Below are positions 1-8,622 of a stretch of 33,962 nt of DNA, piece after piece. Numbering within the stretch: the first letter of the stretch is position 1; the number at the start of each line of letters is the position of its first letter. This stretch comes from JAHJTW01 sp964545545. Lineage in GTDB: Bacteria > Krumholzibacteriota > Krumholzibacteriia > LZORAL124-64-63. Made by a program: the position numbers and the translations under genes. The notes below the pieces were generated by a model. It made no database searches. It saw only the letters and a list, made by a program, of their open reading frames with translations, and was not told the DNA's origin. The stretch spans positions 1 to 33,962 of the forward strand of contig CAZJGK010000029.1 in NCBI GenBank assembly GCA_964545545.1, in the 5' to 3' direction.

Positions 1-1
1 C

Positions 2-631
2 AGCCCGGCCAACGAGTCGGCTCCGACCGCCGAGGGTAGCGCCGTGCCTGTTGACACTACGGCCCCCGCCGCCGTGAGCGGTCTGGTCGCCGTGGGTGCT
101 GTGGACAGCCCGTCCAAGGTGACCTTGACCTGGACCGCCAACACCGAGGTCGACATGGACCATTACGAGGTCTGGCGCAGTACGGTCAGTGGTGGACCGT
201 ATGTCGACCAGGGTCCTGGTACCTCACCGTTTGAGGATCTTACCGGCACTCTCGGCACGACATATTTCTACTATGTCCAAGCCGTGGATGGTTCCTCCAA
301 CGGTAGTAGTCCAGGCGCTGAGGTCAACGCCACTCCTGTTGACGTGACACCTCCCGCGGTGCCGGTTGGTCTGGCTGCCGGCGATGGCGCTGCCGGTCAT
401 ATCATCCTGACGTGGACTGCCAACACCGAAAGTGATCTGGCTGGTTACGGTGTGTTCTTTGGCACCGTCTCGGGTACTTACGGTGCACCGACTGCCGTTC
501 CCGGCGGTACCGAGACTCTCGATGTCGGCGGACTGACGACGGGTACCACGTACTACTTCACCATTGTGTCTCAGGACACGAACGGCAATCCTTCACTCGA
601 AGCGACGGAGATCAGCTATGTCGCTCCCTAA
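2..631 (+). CDS. Fibronectin type III repeat protein, C-terminal part (5' end outside window)
   Basis: The frame is open from base 2, so this is the C-terminal ~209 residues of a longer protein; the GTG at 44 is internal rather than a real start. Two FnIII-like modules are visible, each opening with a PVD(T/V)T(A/P)P linker and carrying a LTWTANTE strand followed about 80 residues on by a GTTY(F/Y) strand. The shared LTWTANTE core suggests recent internal duplication. FnIII arrays of this kind usually belong to large secreted or cell-surface proteins. The chain ends about 30 residues after the last module with no sorting domain or membrane helix. The full architecture and function cannot be judged from this fragment. 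Confidence 0.85.
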   Translation, partial: SPANESAPTAEGSAVPVDTTAPAAVSGLVAVGAVDSPSKVTLTWTANTEVDMDHYEVWRSTVSGGPYVDQGPGTSPFEDLTGTLGTTYFYYVQAVDGSSNGSSPGAEVNATPVDVTPPAVPVGLAAGDGAAGHIILTWTANTESDLAGYGVFFGTVSGTYGAPTAVPGGTETLDVGGLTTGTTYYFTIVSQDTNGNPSLEATEISYVAP

Positions 632-658
632 CCCCGGTTAGGAAACCACCTGCTGAAA

Positions 659-692
659 GCGGGGGAGGTCTTCGGACCTCCCCCGCGTTTTT
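659..692 (+). terminator. Rho-independent terminator after the FnIII gene
   Basis: A perfect 12-bp GC-rich stem (659-670 with 675-686) closes a TTCG tetraloop and is followed by GTTTTT. A second GC-rich hairpin (695-701 with 718-724, then T5 at 727-731) follows at once and abuts the 3' end of the converging methyltransferase gene. The pair probably separates the two convergent transcripts. Confidence 0.9.
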
Positions 693-729
693 ATGGCGGC
701 CGCCGGCGCTGCCTGCCGGCCGCCGGTTT

Positions 730-1770
730 TTATTTCTCGATCACATAGATGAAGCGGTAGGCGGGCTCGCTGTTTTCCAGGGGAAAGGCGTGTTCCTGCA
801 GGAACAGGTTCACGGCGCGGCGCAGGTCGTCGGCCACGGGGATCATGTCGAACAGCACCGAATAGGCCCAGTTCTGCAGGGAATGATTGGGTATGCGGGT
901 GAACCTGAGACCCTGCTCCCGGAGCAGGGCCTCGATCTCTTGCACCGCCGGCAGTCCGTGCTCCTGGTGCTCGGCCAGCCAGGGGTGTCCGGGCAGCAGG
1001 TTCAGCAGGAACTGCTCGTGAAGATCGGCCCCGGCGCACGGAAACGAGAACACGACCTTGCGTCGCGCCAGGCGCAAAAGTTCGGCCAAAAAGGCGCTGC
1101 GATCAGCCGGCAGGACATGTTCCAGGACATCGGCGGCCACCACCACGTCAAAACCCGCCGTGGGCAGGCCGCTGTCCTGCTCGCGGGTGATGAGTCCGGC
1201 AAAGGCCTGGTAGGTCGCCGCCGGCAGGAATTCCCGCAGCGCTCCATCCTCCCCGCCGATGTCCAGCAGGCTGAATGGCTCGTCCAGGTCCGGGGCCACG
1301 GCGCGGGCGATGCCCATCAGACGGATGTAGCGTTCGTAACCCATATCGGGAAAAAGGGCCCGCCCCGAGGGAGTGGCGGTGCGGGGAACGGGCTGAAGGT
1401 TGGCGATGCCTGAGGCCCAGATGGACATCACCGTCGCGGCGGAATTCGGACCGACATCCAAGGCCGGCACGCCGTATTTGGCGCAGAGCGCAATGATGTC
1501 CGCGGCCGCGCCATCGGTGCGTGTTCCGCACAGCAGGCATTTGCAACCAGGCGAGGAGATGAACCCTTCCAGATAGGCGTTGTCCGTATGGAAATTCAAA
1601 CCGCGGGACGTCAGGGCATCCGTGGCCGCTCCGGGCAGCACGGCAATATCCACGGGCGTTCCCCGGGCCGTCAAAAACAGGATGGATTCCAGCAGGACGC
1701 CTGCGGGCTGCGGGCCGCCCCACAGCACGGCCACGCGCAGGGTGGCGGGATAGAATTCGGGAGCGGGCAT
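730..1770 (-). CDS. Class I SAM-dependent methyltransferase with unknown N-terminal domain
   Basis: 346 aa and last gene of the minus-strand glycan operon. The C-terminal half (about 160-346) is a Rossmann methyltransferase: motif I is LLDIGGEDGALREFLP, and the acidic motif is FDVVVAADVLEHVL. The N-terminal ~130 residues are not recognised; they contain a cysteine cluster (GCKCLLCG) that might bind metal. It starts 3 bp after the stop of the upstream glycosyltransferase gene, with a GGAAAGGTG ribosome site. The methyltransferase half aligns by eye along its length with the C-terminal domain of that upstream protein, so the two are paralogous. The substrate is unknown; O- or N-methylation of a surface sugar fits the context. 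Confidence 0.8.
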   Translation of the reverse strand: MPAPEFYPATLRVAVLWGGPQPAGVLLESILFLTARGTPVDIAVLPGAATDALTSRGLNFHTDNAYLEGFISSPGCKCLLCGTRTDGAAADIIALCAKYGVPALDVGPNSAATVMSIWASGIANLQPVPRTATPSGRALFPDMGYERYIRLMGIARAVAPDLDEPFSLLDIGGEDGALREFLPAATYQAFAGLITREQDSGLPTAGFDVVVAADVLEHVLPADRSAFLAELLRLARRKVVFSFPCAGADLHEQFLLNLLPGHPWLAEHQEHGLPAVQEIEALLREQGLRFTRIPNHSLQNWAYSVLFDMIPVADDLRRAVNLFLQEHAFPLENSEPAYRFIYVIEK

Positions 1771-1773
1771 GGG

Positions 1774-3567
1774 TCACCTTTCCGGAATCAGGGTGTAGAT
1801 ACGGCGCGCACAACGGCCCTGGTCTTCGCTCGGATAGCCGGTGGCCTGGGCAGAGAGACGCAGGGTGTTGAGGGCCTCGGCGTCCAGTCCGAGATGCTCG
1901 ATGATCAGGGACTGGGACCACGACATGACCTGGTGGCAGGGGCGGATCCGCACCTTGCAGCCCGGGGTATCGTGCAGCCAGGCGTCCAGCTTTTCCAGGT
2001 CCTGACGGCCGGCGAACGGTTCCTGAACCCCCGGTTCCATCGCAACCAGGCTCAGCAGTTCCCACCACTGATCGCGGCCCAGGGCCGTGGGCAGGGAGGT
2101 CACGACCTTGTGCCGGGTGATGCGCAGCAGTTCGGCGAGCACCGGCGCGCGGTCGTGTTCAGCGATGTTCAGCAACAGGTCGGGGGCCGCCACGCAATCA
2201 AAGGATGCGTCCCCGTAGGGCAAAGGTGACGAATCCGTTATCGGCGCCGCATGCCCGGTAAAAAACGCCAGGGGCAAAAACCGGCGCAGGGCGCCGGGGT
2301 CAGCGGTGATACCCAGCACAGCAGGCTGCGGCACCCCGCTTTGACCGCAGGCCTCGGCGACGGCCTGCAGGTGGACATAGTCGGCATAACTGGTCTCGGG
2401 CCTGAGTCTGCGGGGATCCTTATGGGGGTTGTCGAAAACCAGGACCGGCATGGGGACCCGGGGCGCGCCGGCGACAAGCAGCTGCTCGGCCGCCGCGGCC
2501 ACCCGCTGAGCGGATTGGCCGTCCAGGGGGCCCGTGTAGGCCTCCAGATGATCGGGTATGTTCCCGGCGGCGGCGGCGACCTGGCCATCCAATTCGTCCA
2601 GATGGGGACGCAGGCGGGCCGTGAAATCAACCGAGCGGCCGGGTATCCAGACGCCCCCCATGGCCGGGATATCCCGGGCCAGGCTTCCTGTGCGCTCCTG
2701 CAGGGTGAAAAAAGCGCAAGGGCGGCCCAGGATTTTGGTTTCCAGCCAGATCGTGGAGCTGAAGCTGATCACAAAACGGCTATGGAGAATCACGGCGGCG
2801 TTGTCGGTATCCGAGGGCAGAATCTCCACCCGGTCGGTCAGGTCGGGCGGCACGGCCTGGTGATACAGGGGCTCGGTGCCGCGCAGGAGTTCCGCGGGAT
2901 GGGGTTTGACCCTGATCCGGTCATGAGGATAACGCTCGGCGAGCAACCGATAGAGCCGGGAAAGTTCGTCGCGCCATGATTCAGTCGCGATGCCCTGGCT
3001 GCTGCCCTTGCCCGTCCAGGTGTGGCTTTGGCCGAAGACGGCGATCGCGCTGGAGGCTGCGTCGTCGTGGGCCTGCCGAGCCCGTACCAGACCATCGAAT
3101 TCGGGGGAACCGGTGACCACCAGCCGGGAGGGATCGACGTCCAGGAGCCGGTAGCGGCGCTCGTCCTCGGCGCCGATGACGGCCATCACATCCGCCGCGA
3201 AATCCACATGGGGTGGGAACTCGTCGTCATAGCCCAGGGAGAACGGGGCGTGTTCCAGGGTCAGGGTGGGAACGCCGGCGCCCCGGCACAGCATGTCGGT
3301 GTGGATGCCCAGCCGGTGCTGGGGAATCATGTCCGCCGCGTTGATCATGACACGGGCCCCGTCAGCGGCCAGGAAGGCGTCGAACTCGGTGAGTTCGTCC
3401 ACCAGGGGCACACCCATGGCGGCCAGGCGATCAGGCCGGCCGTACTCGACGACCAGGGCCTTGACCGCATGACCCCGCTTTTGCAATTCGACCAGCACCG
3501 GACCCAGCAGAAGATCCAGGTTGGGATGGTTGACCAGGGCCATGACGGTGCCGGTGGTTGGCGTCAT
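1774..3567 (-). CDS. GT-B-type glycosyltransferase fused to a degenerate methyltransferase-like domain
   Basis: About 597 aa. I place the start at the ATG at 3567 because it follows GGAGAAGAA and overlaps the upstream stop as ATGA; the frame stays open to 3612. Residues ~1-360 resemble glycosyltransferases of the CDP-glycerol glycerophosphotransferase/capsule type, with RIRVKPHPAELL and the FSSTIWLETKILGRPCAFF stretch expected of a C-terminal nucleotide-binding half. Residues ~375-597 match the methyltransferase encoded next, but motif I reads LGITADPGALRRFLP, so the glycine-rich SAM loop is altered and methyl transfer is doubtful. Likely role: cytoplasmic transfer of a sugar or nonulosonic acid during glycan assembly. 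Donor and acceptor cannot be deduced. Confidence 0.75.
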   Translation of the reverse strand: MTPTTGTVMALVNHPNLDLLLGPVLVELQKRGHAVKALVVEYGRPDRLAAMGVPLVDELTEFDAFLAADGARVMINAADMIPQHRLGIHTDMLCRGAGVPTLTLEHAPFSLGYDDEFPPHVDFAADVMAVIGAEDERRYRLLDVDPSRLVVTGSPEFDGLVRARQAHDDAASSAIAVFGQSHTWTGKGSSQGIATESWRDELSRLYRLLAERYPHDRIRVKPHPAELLRGTEPLYHQAVPPDLTDRVEILPSDTDNAAVILHSRFVISFSSTIWLETKILGRPCAFFTLQERTGSLARDIPAMGGVWIPGRSVDFTARLRPHLDELDGQVAAAAGNIPDHLEAYTGPLDGQSAQRVAAAAEQLLVAGAPRVPMPVLVFDNPHKDPRRLRPETSYADYVHLQAVAEACGQSGVPQPAVLGITADPGALRRFLPLAFFTGHAAPITDSSPLPYGDASFDCVAAPDLLLNIAEHDRAPVLAELLRITRHKVVTSLPTALGRDQWWELLSLVAMEPGVQEPFAGRQDLEKLDAWLHDTPGCKVRIRPCHQVMSWSQSLIIEHLGLDAEALNTLRLSAQATGYPSEDQGRCARRIYTLIPER

Positions 3568-5513
3568 TTCTTCTCCAGGCCGCGGGCTTCGGCGGTGATG
3601 CTGATGAGCCATGACAGTTGCCGGGGTTCATCATGAGGCACGAACGTCTCGTCGATTTCCTGGGCGGAATACTTCAGGCGCAGGAAATGGCGGCCGCCCG
3701 GCTGGGGCACAAAATGCACCATGGGGACCAGGGCCGAGAACTCCGGATCGTGCCTGATGACCAGCCGCCTCCTGCGGTCACCGATGATAACCCGTCCGTC
3801 CGTGGCTCCCAATCCCCCTTTTGCCGTCACGAACATGGAGTAGGGTTCCCCGTGGTCGATGGGATCTGGTCCCAGGGGGAAGATCTCCAGCTGACGGCCT
3901 CCGTTGCAGACTCCGTAGGCCAGGGTCTCGGGGTCGAGGAAGCCGGGCGGGAAGGTGAGGTGGACCGGATGGATCTGCCCCGGATGCCGTCCGGGCAGGC
4001 TCAGCCGGCCCCGCAGTTCAAGCCGGGGTGTGTCGGGATACAGGACGAGTTGTTTTTCCAGGGTCCAGCCCTCGCCCGTGATGACGCCGCCGAGGATGAT
4101 GCGGCCGGCGGCGGTTACGCCCTGACGCAGGGTTGTGTCGCAGGGCCGCAGATCGGTGGACTTGGGGCGGTTCGGGCGCTGGATCACCAGGTGGCCGGAG
4201 TAGAAGTCGGCCCCCAGGGCGATGTCCTCGAAGAAGCCGTGAGCGACGGTGCCCACCGCGGGTGTGTCGGCGATCGTGGGGAAGGTCACCGCGCGCAGAG
4301 CCAGCCCGCGCCGGGCGTCGGCGGTGATCCGGACGGTGCCGGTGGCCGCGGCGGGTATTTCAGCATCCGAAACCAGCGCGGTCAGCGGATCGGCAAGGAA
4401 GGGATCGCGCGGTTCCCGTTCCGCCGCGGTTTCAGCCAGGAACCCCTCCCACCGGCGCGGCGTCACGTGCGTGCGCAGGTCGCTGGACCACAGGCGGCAG
4501 AGCCGGCGCCAGGGTTCAGGCTCCCGGGTCCCGGTCCGGGTCAGACGACCGGCGATACGGTGGCAGGCGGTGTTGGCCTCCAGGTCACCCCGTCCGGTCA
4601 GAGCCCAGCGGCTCAGATTGTACTTTTCCTGTTTCTTGACCACGACAGTTTGAGCGGCGGACTCCAGGCACAGGGGCCTGCCGCAGACTTCATGCGCGGG
4701 TTCGTCCAGAACAGCCGTCACAGGGGCCAATCGGAAGCCCGGCTGGTCGGACAATTGCCGCAGGGCTTCTTCCAGGCGCGGCCATTCACCTTCGGTCAGG
4801 GGTTCTTCGGTGCCGTAGCGTCCGGGGCGAAAGTCGAAAATCTCAGCGTCGTTGCCGTAGACCGCGGCAAAACCGCCTTCGCCGCAGTGTTCGGCCCTGT
4901 TTTGCCAGTGTGCGCGGAACTCCTCGGCGCTGGTGACCCCATGGGCCCGGCGCTGCAACTGCTGGAAGTCGATGGTGTCGATCCAGATCACCGGCAGGGA
5001 CGCGCCGGCGGGGCCAAGGGCGAGCTGGCGGTGCCAGGCGAGGCGGCGGTCCCACTCGGGGTGTCCGCGGCGGGCGTTGTTCCACTCGGCGATGACGGCT
5101 TTGACGCCGAGTTCCTGATACATGGCGACCAGGCCAGCGCTGTAGGTCATCTCGTTGATCATCCAGATGTCGGGAGCCGTGCCCAGCATCTGCCGGTAGT
5201 CGCGGTGGCCGAGACGGAAGTTCCAGGCGTTGACTTCGGCCGGCACCAAGGGAGCGATGATCTGGCTGTAGCCGCTGCCCACGAAGACGATCCGGCCTTG
5301 AGCGACCAGCTCTTTGAGCCGCTCCAGCCAGTCGGGATCCAGGTCGCGGATAAGCTCCAGGGTCAGGGACGGCGCCTCCAGGGCGAGGGGCAAACCGCTG
5401 GCGGCCAGATCGAGCAACCGGTGGTAACAACGACGAATAACCGCGGGGCGGTCGGATTCTTCCAGGGAGGAATACATCAGGTTCAAGTGAAACAGGGTCC
5501 ATAGATTCAGCAT
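3564..5513 (-). CDS. Glycoside hydrolase family 57-like protein
   Basis: 649 aa. The N-terminal ~300 residues look like a GH57 (beta/alpha)7 barrel. IWMINEMTYS (E121 as putative nucleophile) matches the GH57 glutamate motif, and YGNDAEIFDF supplies an aspartate at the expected acid motif. The usual HxHQP motif near the N-terminus is replaced by FHLNLMYS, so substrate binding may differ. The rest (~330-649) looks like a beta-sandwich region as in other GH57 enzymes. There is no signal peptide, so it probably acts in the cytoplasm. The start overlaps the NeuB/PseG stop by 7 bp and its stop overlaps the glycosyltransferase start by 4 bp, implying coupled translation. Family members act on alpha-glucans or galactosides; here it may trim or remodel a glycan precursor. 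Confidence 0.7.
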   Translation of the reverse strand: MLNLWTLFHLNLMYSSLEESDRPAVIRRCYHRLLDLAASGLPLALEAPSLTLELIRDLDPDWLERLKELVAQGRIVFVGSGYSQIIAPLVPAEVNAWNFRLGHRDYRQMLGTAPDIWMINEMTYSAGLVAMYQELGVKAVIAEWNNARRGHPEWDRRLAWHRQLALGPAGASLPVIWIDTIDFQQLQRRAHGVTSAEEFRAHWQNRAEHCGEGGFAAVYGNDAEIFDFRPGRYGTEEPLTEGEWPRLEEALRQLSDQPGFRLAPVTAVLDEPAHEVCGRPLCLESAAQTVVVKKQEKYNLSRWALTGRGDLEANTACHRIAGRLTRTGTREPEPWRRLCRLWSSDLRTHVTPRRWEGFLAETAAEREPRDPFLADPLTALVSDAEIPAAATGTVRITADARRGLALRAVTFPTIADTPAVGTVAHGFFEDIALGADFYSGHLVIQRPNRPKSTDLRPCDTTLRQGVTAAGRIILGGVITGEGWTLEKQLVLYPDTPRLELRGRLSLPGRHPGQIHPVHLTFPPGFLDPETLAYGVCNGGRQLEIFPLGPDPIDHGEPYSMFVTAKGGLGATDGRVIIGDRRRRLVIRHDPEFSALVPMVHFVPQPGGRHFLRLKYSAQEIDETFVPHDEPRQLSWLISITAEARGLEKK

Positions 5514-7447
5514 GCGCCGGCCTCCCTGCCGTCGAGCCAGGCCGCGATGGCGGCGGCCGCCCGCTCGGTTCCTAGGCCGTCGCAGAAATGCCAGCCGGCC
5601 TGCGCCAGGGTTGAACGCCTGGGGGAATCATGCCAGACGGCGGCCAGTCGGCGGCCCAGGTCGAGGTCCGCAACGTCCGGATGCAGGCCCAGGGAAGCTA
5701 TCAGGCCGGCCTGTTCCAGCTGGACCAGCTCGGCTTCATCCTGGGGCCGGAAACCCAGCACGGCGCAGGGGGCTCCCAGGCACATGGCTTCACCGACGGT
5801 CACGCCCAGGGCGGTGACCACCAGACCGGCGGCGGCCAGCAGGCGCTCAAGACCCGCGGCAAAGGGGATCACCTCGGCCTGAGGATACCGTGACCGGATG
5901 TGATCCAGGCGTTGGTCCCGGTCTTCAAAACCGGGACCGATGACGACAAGTGCCCGAACTTCCGGCAGGGTTCCGGCCAGCGCCAGCAGGCAGCGCTCGG
6001 TCAGCCGGTGGGGATCGGTGCCACCGAAGGTGATGAGCAAGGGGCCGTCGGCCCCTGGCGGAGGCGCCGGGGGCCGCAACACGCGCACATCCTCGCGCAC
6101 GAACAGGAACGTGGGCCCGCCCAGCATGTCGTCCGCCTGCCGTGGCGGCGACCACGTCAAGGACGGCACGATGCCCAGGGTTCCCGCCGGGGCCCTGGGC
6201 TGGTCGATGAGGACGGTCGGCAAACCGGCTGCGCCCAGGATGGCGGTCACCGGAGCGGGGTCGGCCTGGGTGTCCACGACGGCTCCGTTCAGGCCGGTGG
6301 GGACCAGGGCACCCAGCTGATGGCGGAGGCTTTGCCGCCACGCCGGCGGCAGATCGGCGGCGGCGGAGGGCATGCCGAGCCAGGGCAGCCCGTGGCGGTC
6401 GAGCAAAGCGGTTTGCCCCGAATCCTCGGCGGCCAGGAACACCGGGTCGGCATCTTGGCGTGCGCGCAGGGATTCGGCCAGAGCGATGCAGCGTGTCAGG
6501 TGACCCCAGCCGGCGCCGGCGGGAATCAGCAGCAGGCGGCCGCCGGACGGGTGGGCGCCGGGCTGGTCGGCGGGCCAGCTGCGCCGCACGGCCAGGGTGG
6601 GGCGCAGGCCGTCGGAGGGGTCGGCCCGCCACGCGCGTTCAGCGGCCTGCTGGTCGTCGACCGTGAAGCGGCCGTTGCCGTCGCACGCCTGATCGGCGCC
6701 GGTGGTTGCGCCTTTTATCACCGGAGCGATGTCCGGCGGCAGCCAGCAGTGCCCGGCGCCGAATTCCTGGCCCTGCCCATCCAGGTCGAAGTGGAATTCC
6801 ACGACTTCGGCGTTCCAGCGCCGGATGGCCCGGGTGACGACGCCCGCGTTGGCCGAGTGGTCGGACCAGCCGCAGCGCAGGGTCGCGGTTCCCGCGAGAG
6901 GTTCGGCCAGGCGGCCCAGGGACGCGATGGCCGCCAGGTTGCAGCGGTCCGGGGCCGCCGGGTAGGAGCTGACGCAGTGCAGCAAGCTCAGGTCGCGGCA
7001 ACCGGCGGTTACGGCCGCCGTCACCGCGGCTTGAATCTCCCTGGCGGTGGCCATGCCCGTGGAAATCATCAGGGGCAGACCTGTCCGGGCGCAGCGGGCG
7101 ATCAGCGGCAGCCAGCACAATTCGTAGGAGGCGATCTTCAAAAAATCCGCATGGGGTTCGAGGAGCTTCACGGCCTCCAGGTCGAACGGGGTGCACCCGA
7201 AACGTAATCCATGGTCGTGGGCGCAGGCGGCCAGTTCAGGCAGGAACCAGGGCGGCAGTTCCCAGCGGCGACGCAGGCGATGAGCCGCGCTGACGCGGAG
7301 GATTTCGCGTGCGAACAGTTTCTCGATGCGGAAAAGCTGGAACTTGACCGCCCCGCACCCGGCGCCGGCCGCTGCGGCGATGGTCCGGCGGCAACGCTCC
7401 AGGTCCCCGTTGTGATTGCTGCTGATCTCGGCCACGAACAGGGTCAT
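5507..7447 (-). CDS. Fused NeuB-type nonulosonate synthase / PseG-type UDP-sugar hydrolase
   Basis: 646 aa in two parts. Residues 1-291 are a NeuB/PseI/SpsE barrel: AEISSNHNG (6-14), K35, K104, STGM (129-132), HCVSSYPA (157-164) and GWSDHS (193-198). The family condenses PEP with a six-carbon amino sugar to give a nine-carbon acid. The barrel runs to RPTLAVRRSW, where free-standing family members continue into a SAF (antifreeze-like) domain; that domain is absent. From ~300 the chain becomes a PseG/SpsG-like GT-B fold with GWGHLTRC (H316 as putative catalytic base), LLITFGGTDPH and an ALGVTVGEAMCLG donor-site stretch; PseG removes UDP from the altrose precursor. Two consecutive pathway steps therefore sit on one chain. 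The start overlaps the PseC-like stop by 4 bp. Pseudaminic versus legionaminic or another acid cannot be told. Confidence 0.85.
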   Translation of the reverse strand: MTLFVAEISSNHNGDLERCRRTIAAAAGAGCGAVKFQLFRIEKLFAREILRVSAAHRLRRRWELPPWFLPELAACAHDHGLRFGCTPFDLEAVKLLEPHADFLKIASYELCWLPLIARCARTGLPLMISTGMATAREIQAAVTAAVTAGCRDLSLLHCVSSYPAAPDRCNLAAIASLGRLAEPLAGTATLRCGWSDHSANAGVVTRAIRRWNAEVVEFHFDLDGQGQEFGAGHCWLPPDIAPVIKGATTGADQACDGNGRFTVDDQQAAERAWRADPSDGLRPTLAVRRSWPADQPGAHPSGGRLLLIPAGAGWGHLTRCIALAESLRARQDADPVFLAAEDSGQTALLDRHGLPWLGMPSAAADLPPAWRQSLRHQLGALVPTGLNGAVVDTQADPAPVTAILGAAGLPTVLIDQPRAPAGTLGIVPSLTWSPPRQADDMLGGPTFLFVREDVRVLRPPAPPPGADGPLLITFGGTDPHRLTERCLLALAGTLPEVRALVVIGPGFEDRDQRLDHIRSRYPQAEVIPFAAGLERLLAAAGLVVTALGVTVGEAMCLGAPCAVLGFRPQDEAELVQLEQAGLIASLGLHPDVADLDLGRRLAAVWHDSPRRSTLAQAGWHFCDGLGTERAAAAIAAWLDGREAGAC

Positions 7448-8622
7448 GGCTTCGGTGCGCTCCGCTTGCCGAAAAATTCAGCGATGGCCGTGACGACCCG
7501 GATCAGGTCGGCATCGGTCATGCCGGGAAACAGAGGCAGACTCATGGCTTCGGCGTAATACCGTTCAGCCTCGGGAAAATCCCCGGGTCCGGTGCCGAAC
7601 CGGTCCCGATAGTAGGGTTGCAGGTGCAGGGGGATGTAGTGGACCTGCACCTTGATCTGCGCGCGCTGCAGGTGGGCGAAAAGTTCATCCCGCTCGGCGG
7701 TGCGGACGACCATGAGGTGCCGGCATATTTCTTCCTGACCCGGCGGTGGCGCCAGGACCGTGATCTGGGGAATGTCGGCCAGGGCGGCTTCATATCGGGC
7801 AACGAGTTCTCGCCGCCGGGCGCAGAATCCGGACAGTTTTCCCAGCTGGGCCAAGCCCAGGGCGGCCTGCAGATCGCTGAGACGGGCGTTGATGCCCAAC
7901 GTTTGCATCTCGTAGTACCAGGGCCCGTGATTTTCCCGCATGCGCTCGGGGTCCCGGGTGATGCCGTGGCCGCGCAGGTTTCGCAGGCGGGCGGCCAGGC
8001 CGGCGTCCCGGGTGGTGATCGCTCCGCCTTCGCCGGTGGTGATGGTCTTGACCGGGTGGAAGCTGAAGCAGGTCATGGCGGAAAAGGCGCAGTCGCCCAC
8101 CGTGTGAGGGGTGCGGTCGGTGCCCCGCCAGTTCCCGCCGATGGCGTGGCAGGCATCCTCGATGATGACCGCGCCGTGGCGGACGGTCGCTGCAAAGAGG
8201 GTTTCCAGATCGCACACCAGGCCGGCGAAGTGAACCGGCACAACGACCCTGAGCGAGGGATCATCTTCCAGCATCTGGGCGGCGCGGGCCGCATCCAGGC
8301 AGGCGGTTTGGGGGTCGATGTCGCAGAACACGGGTTCGGCGCCGCAGAGCACTCCCGCATTGGCCGTGGCGGCAAAGGTGAGCGGCGTGGTCAGAAAACG
8401 GTCGCCGGGTCCGAGTCCCGCGCTGCGGCAGGCCAGGTACAGCGCGGCCGTTCCGTTGGCCACCGCCACCGCATGGGGGGCGCCGCAAAGCGAGGCCAGG
8501 TTTTCTTCAAAGGCGGGTACGCGGGGACCCTGGGTCAACCAGTCCGAAGCCAAAACTTCCTGAATCAGAGCCGCCTCCTCGGGGCCCAGGCTCTGCCTGC
8601 CGTAGGGCAAGGGGGCGTTCAT
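7444..8622 (-). CDS. pseC: PLP-dependent nucleotide-sugar aminotransferase, PseC-like (DegT/DnrJ/EryC1/StrS family)
   Basis: 392 aa, normal for the family. It is expected to aminate C4 of the 4-keto sugar made by the neighbouring PseB-like enzyme, using glutamate and PLP. Visible features are the NGTAALYLA phosphate-binding segment (56-64), EDACHA (E155, D156 at the pyridine nitrogen), SFHPVKTITTGEGG with K192 as Schiff-base lysine, and GINARLSDLQAALG. ATGA overlaps on both sides place it within a coupled operon. Specificity for UDP-2-acetamido-2,6-dideoxy-L-arabino-hexos-4-ulose is inferred from the pseB-like neighbour; a legionaminic-type LegC is the main alternative. Confidence 0.88.
   Translation of the reverse strand: MNAPLPYGRQSLGPEEAALIQEVLASDWLTQGPRVPAFEENLASLCGAPHAVAVANGTAALYLACRSAGLGPGDRFLTTPLTFAATANAGVLCGAEPVFCDIDPQTACLDAARAAQMLEDDPSLRVVVPVHFAGLVCDLETLFAATVRHGAVIIEDACHAIGGNWRGTDRTPHTVGDCAFSAMTCFSFHPVKTITTGEGGAITTRDAGLAARLRNLRGHGITRDPERMRENHGPWYYEMQTLGINARLSDLQAALGLAQLGKLSGFCARRRELVARYEAALADIPQITVLAPPPGQEEICRHLMVVRTAERDELFAHLQRAQIKVQVHYIPLHLQPYYRDRFGTGPGDFPEAERYYAEAMSLPLFPGMTDADLIRVVTAIAEFFGKRSAPKP

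Noticed and set aside
44..631. Treating the FnIII gene as a complete 195-residue gene starting at GTG 44
   Set aside because: The frame is open to the window edge, there is no ribosome site before 44, and the sequence upstream continues the same Ser/Ala/Pro-rich linker.
3618..5504. A ~628-codon open frame antisense to the GH57-like gene, and similar long antisense frames at 17532-19517 and 22161-24236
   Set aside because: They mirror strongly supported genes on the other strand, have low-complexity Gly/Gln/His/Arg-rich translations and no domain motifs; such frames are expected in GC-rich coding DNA.
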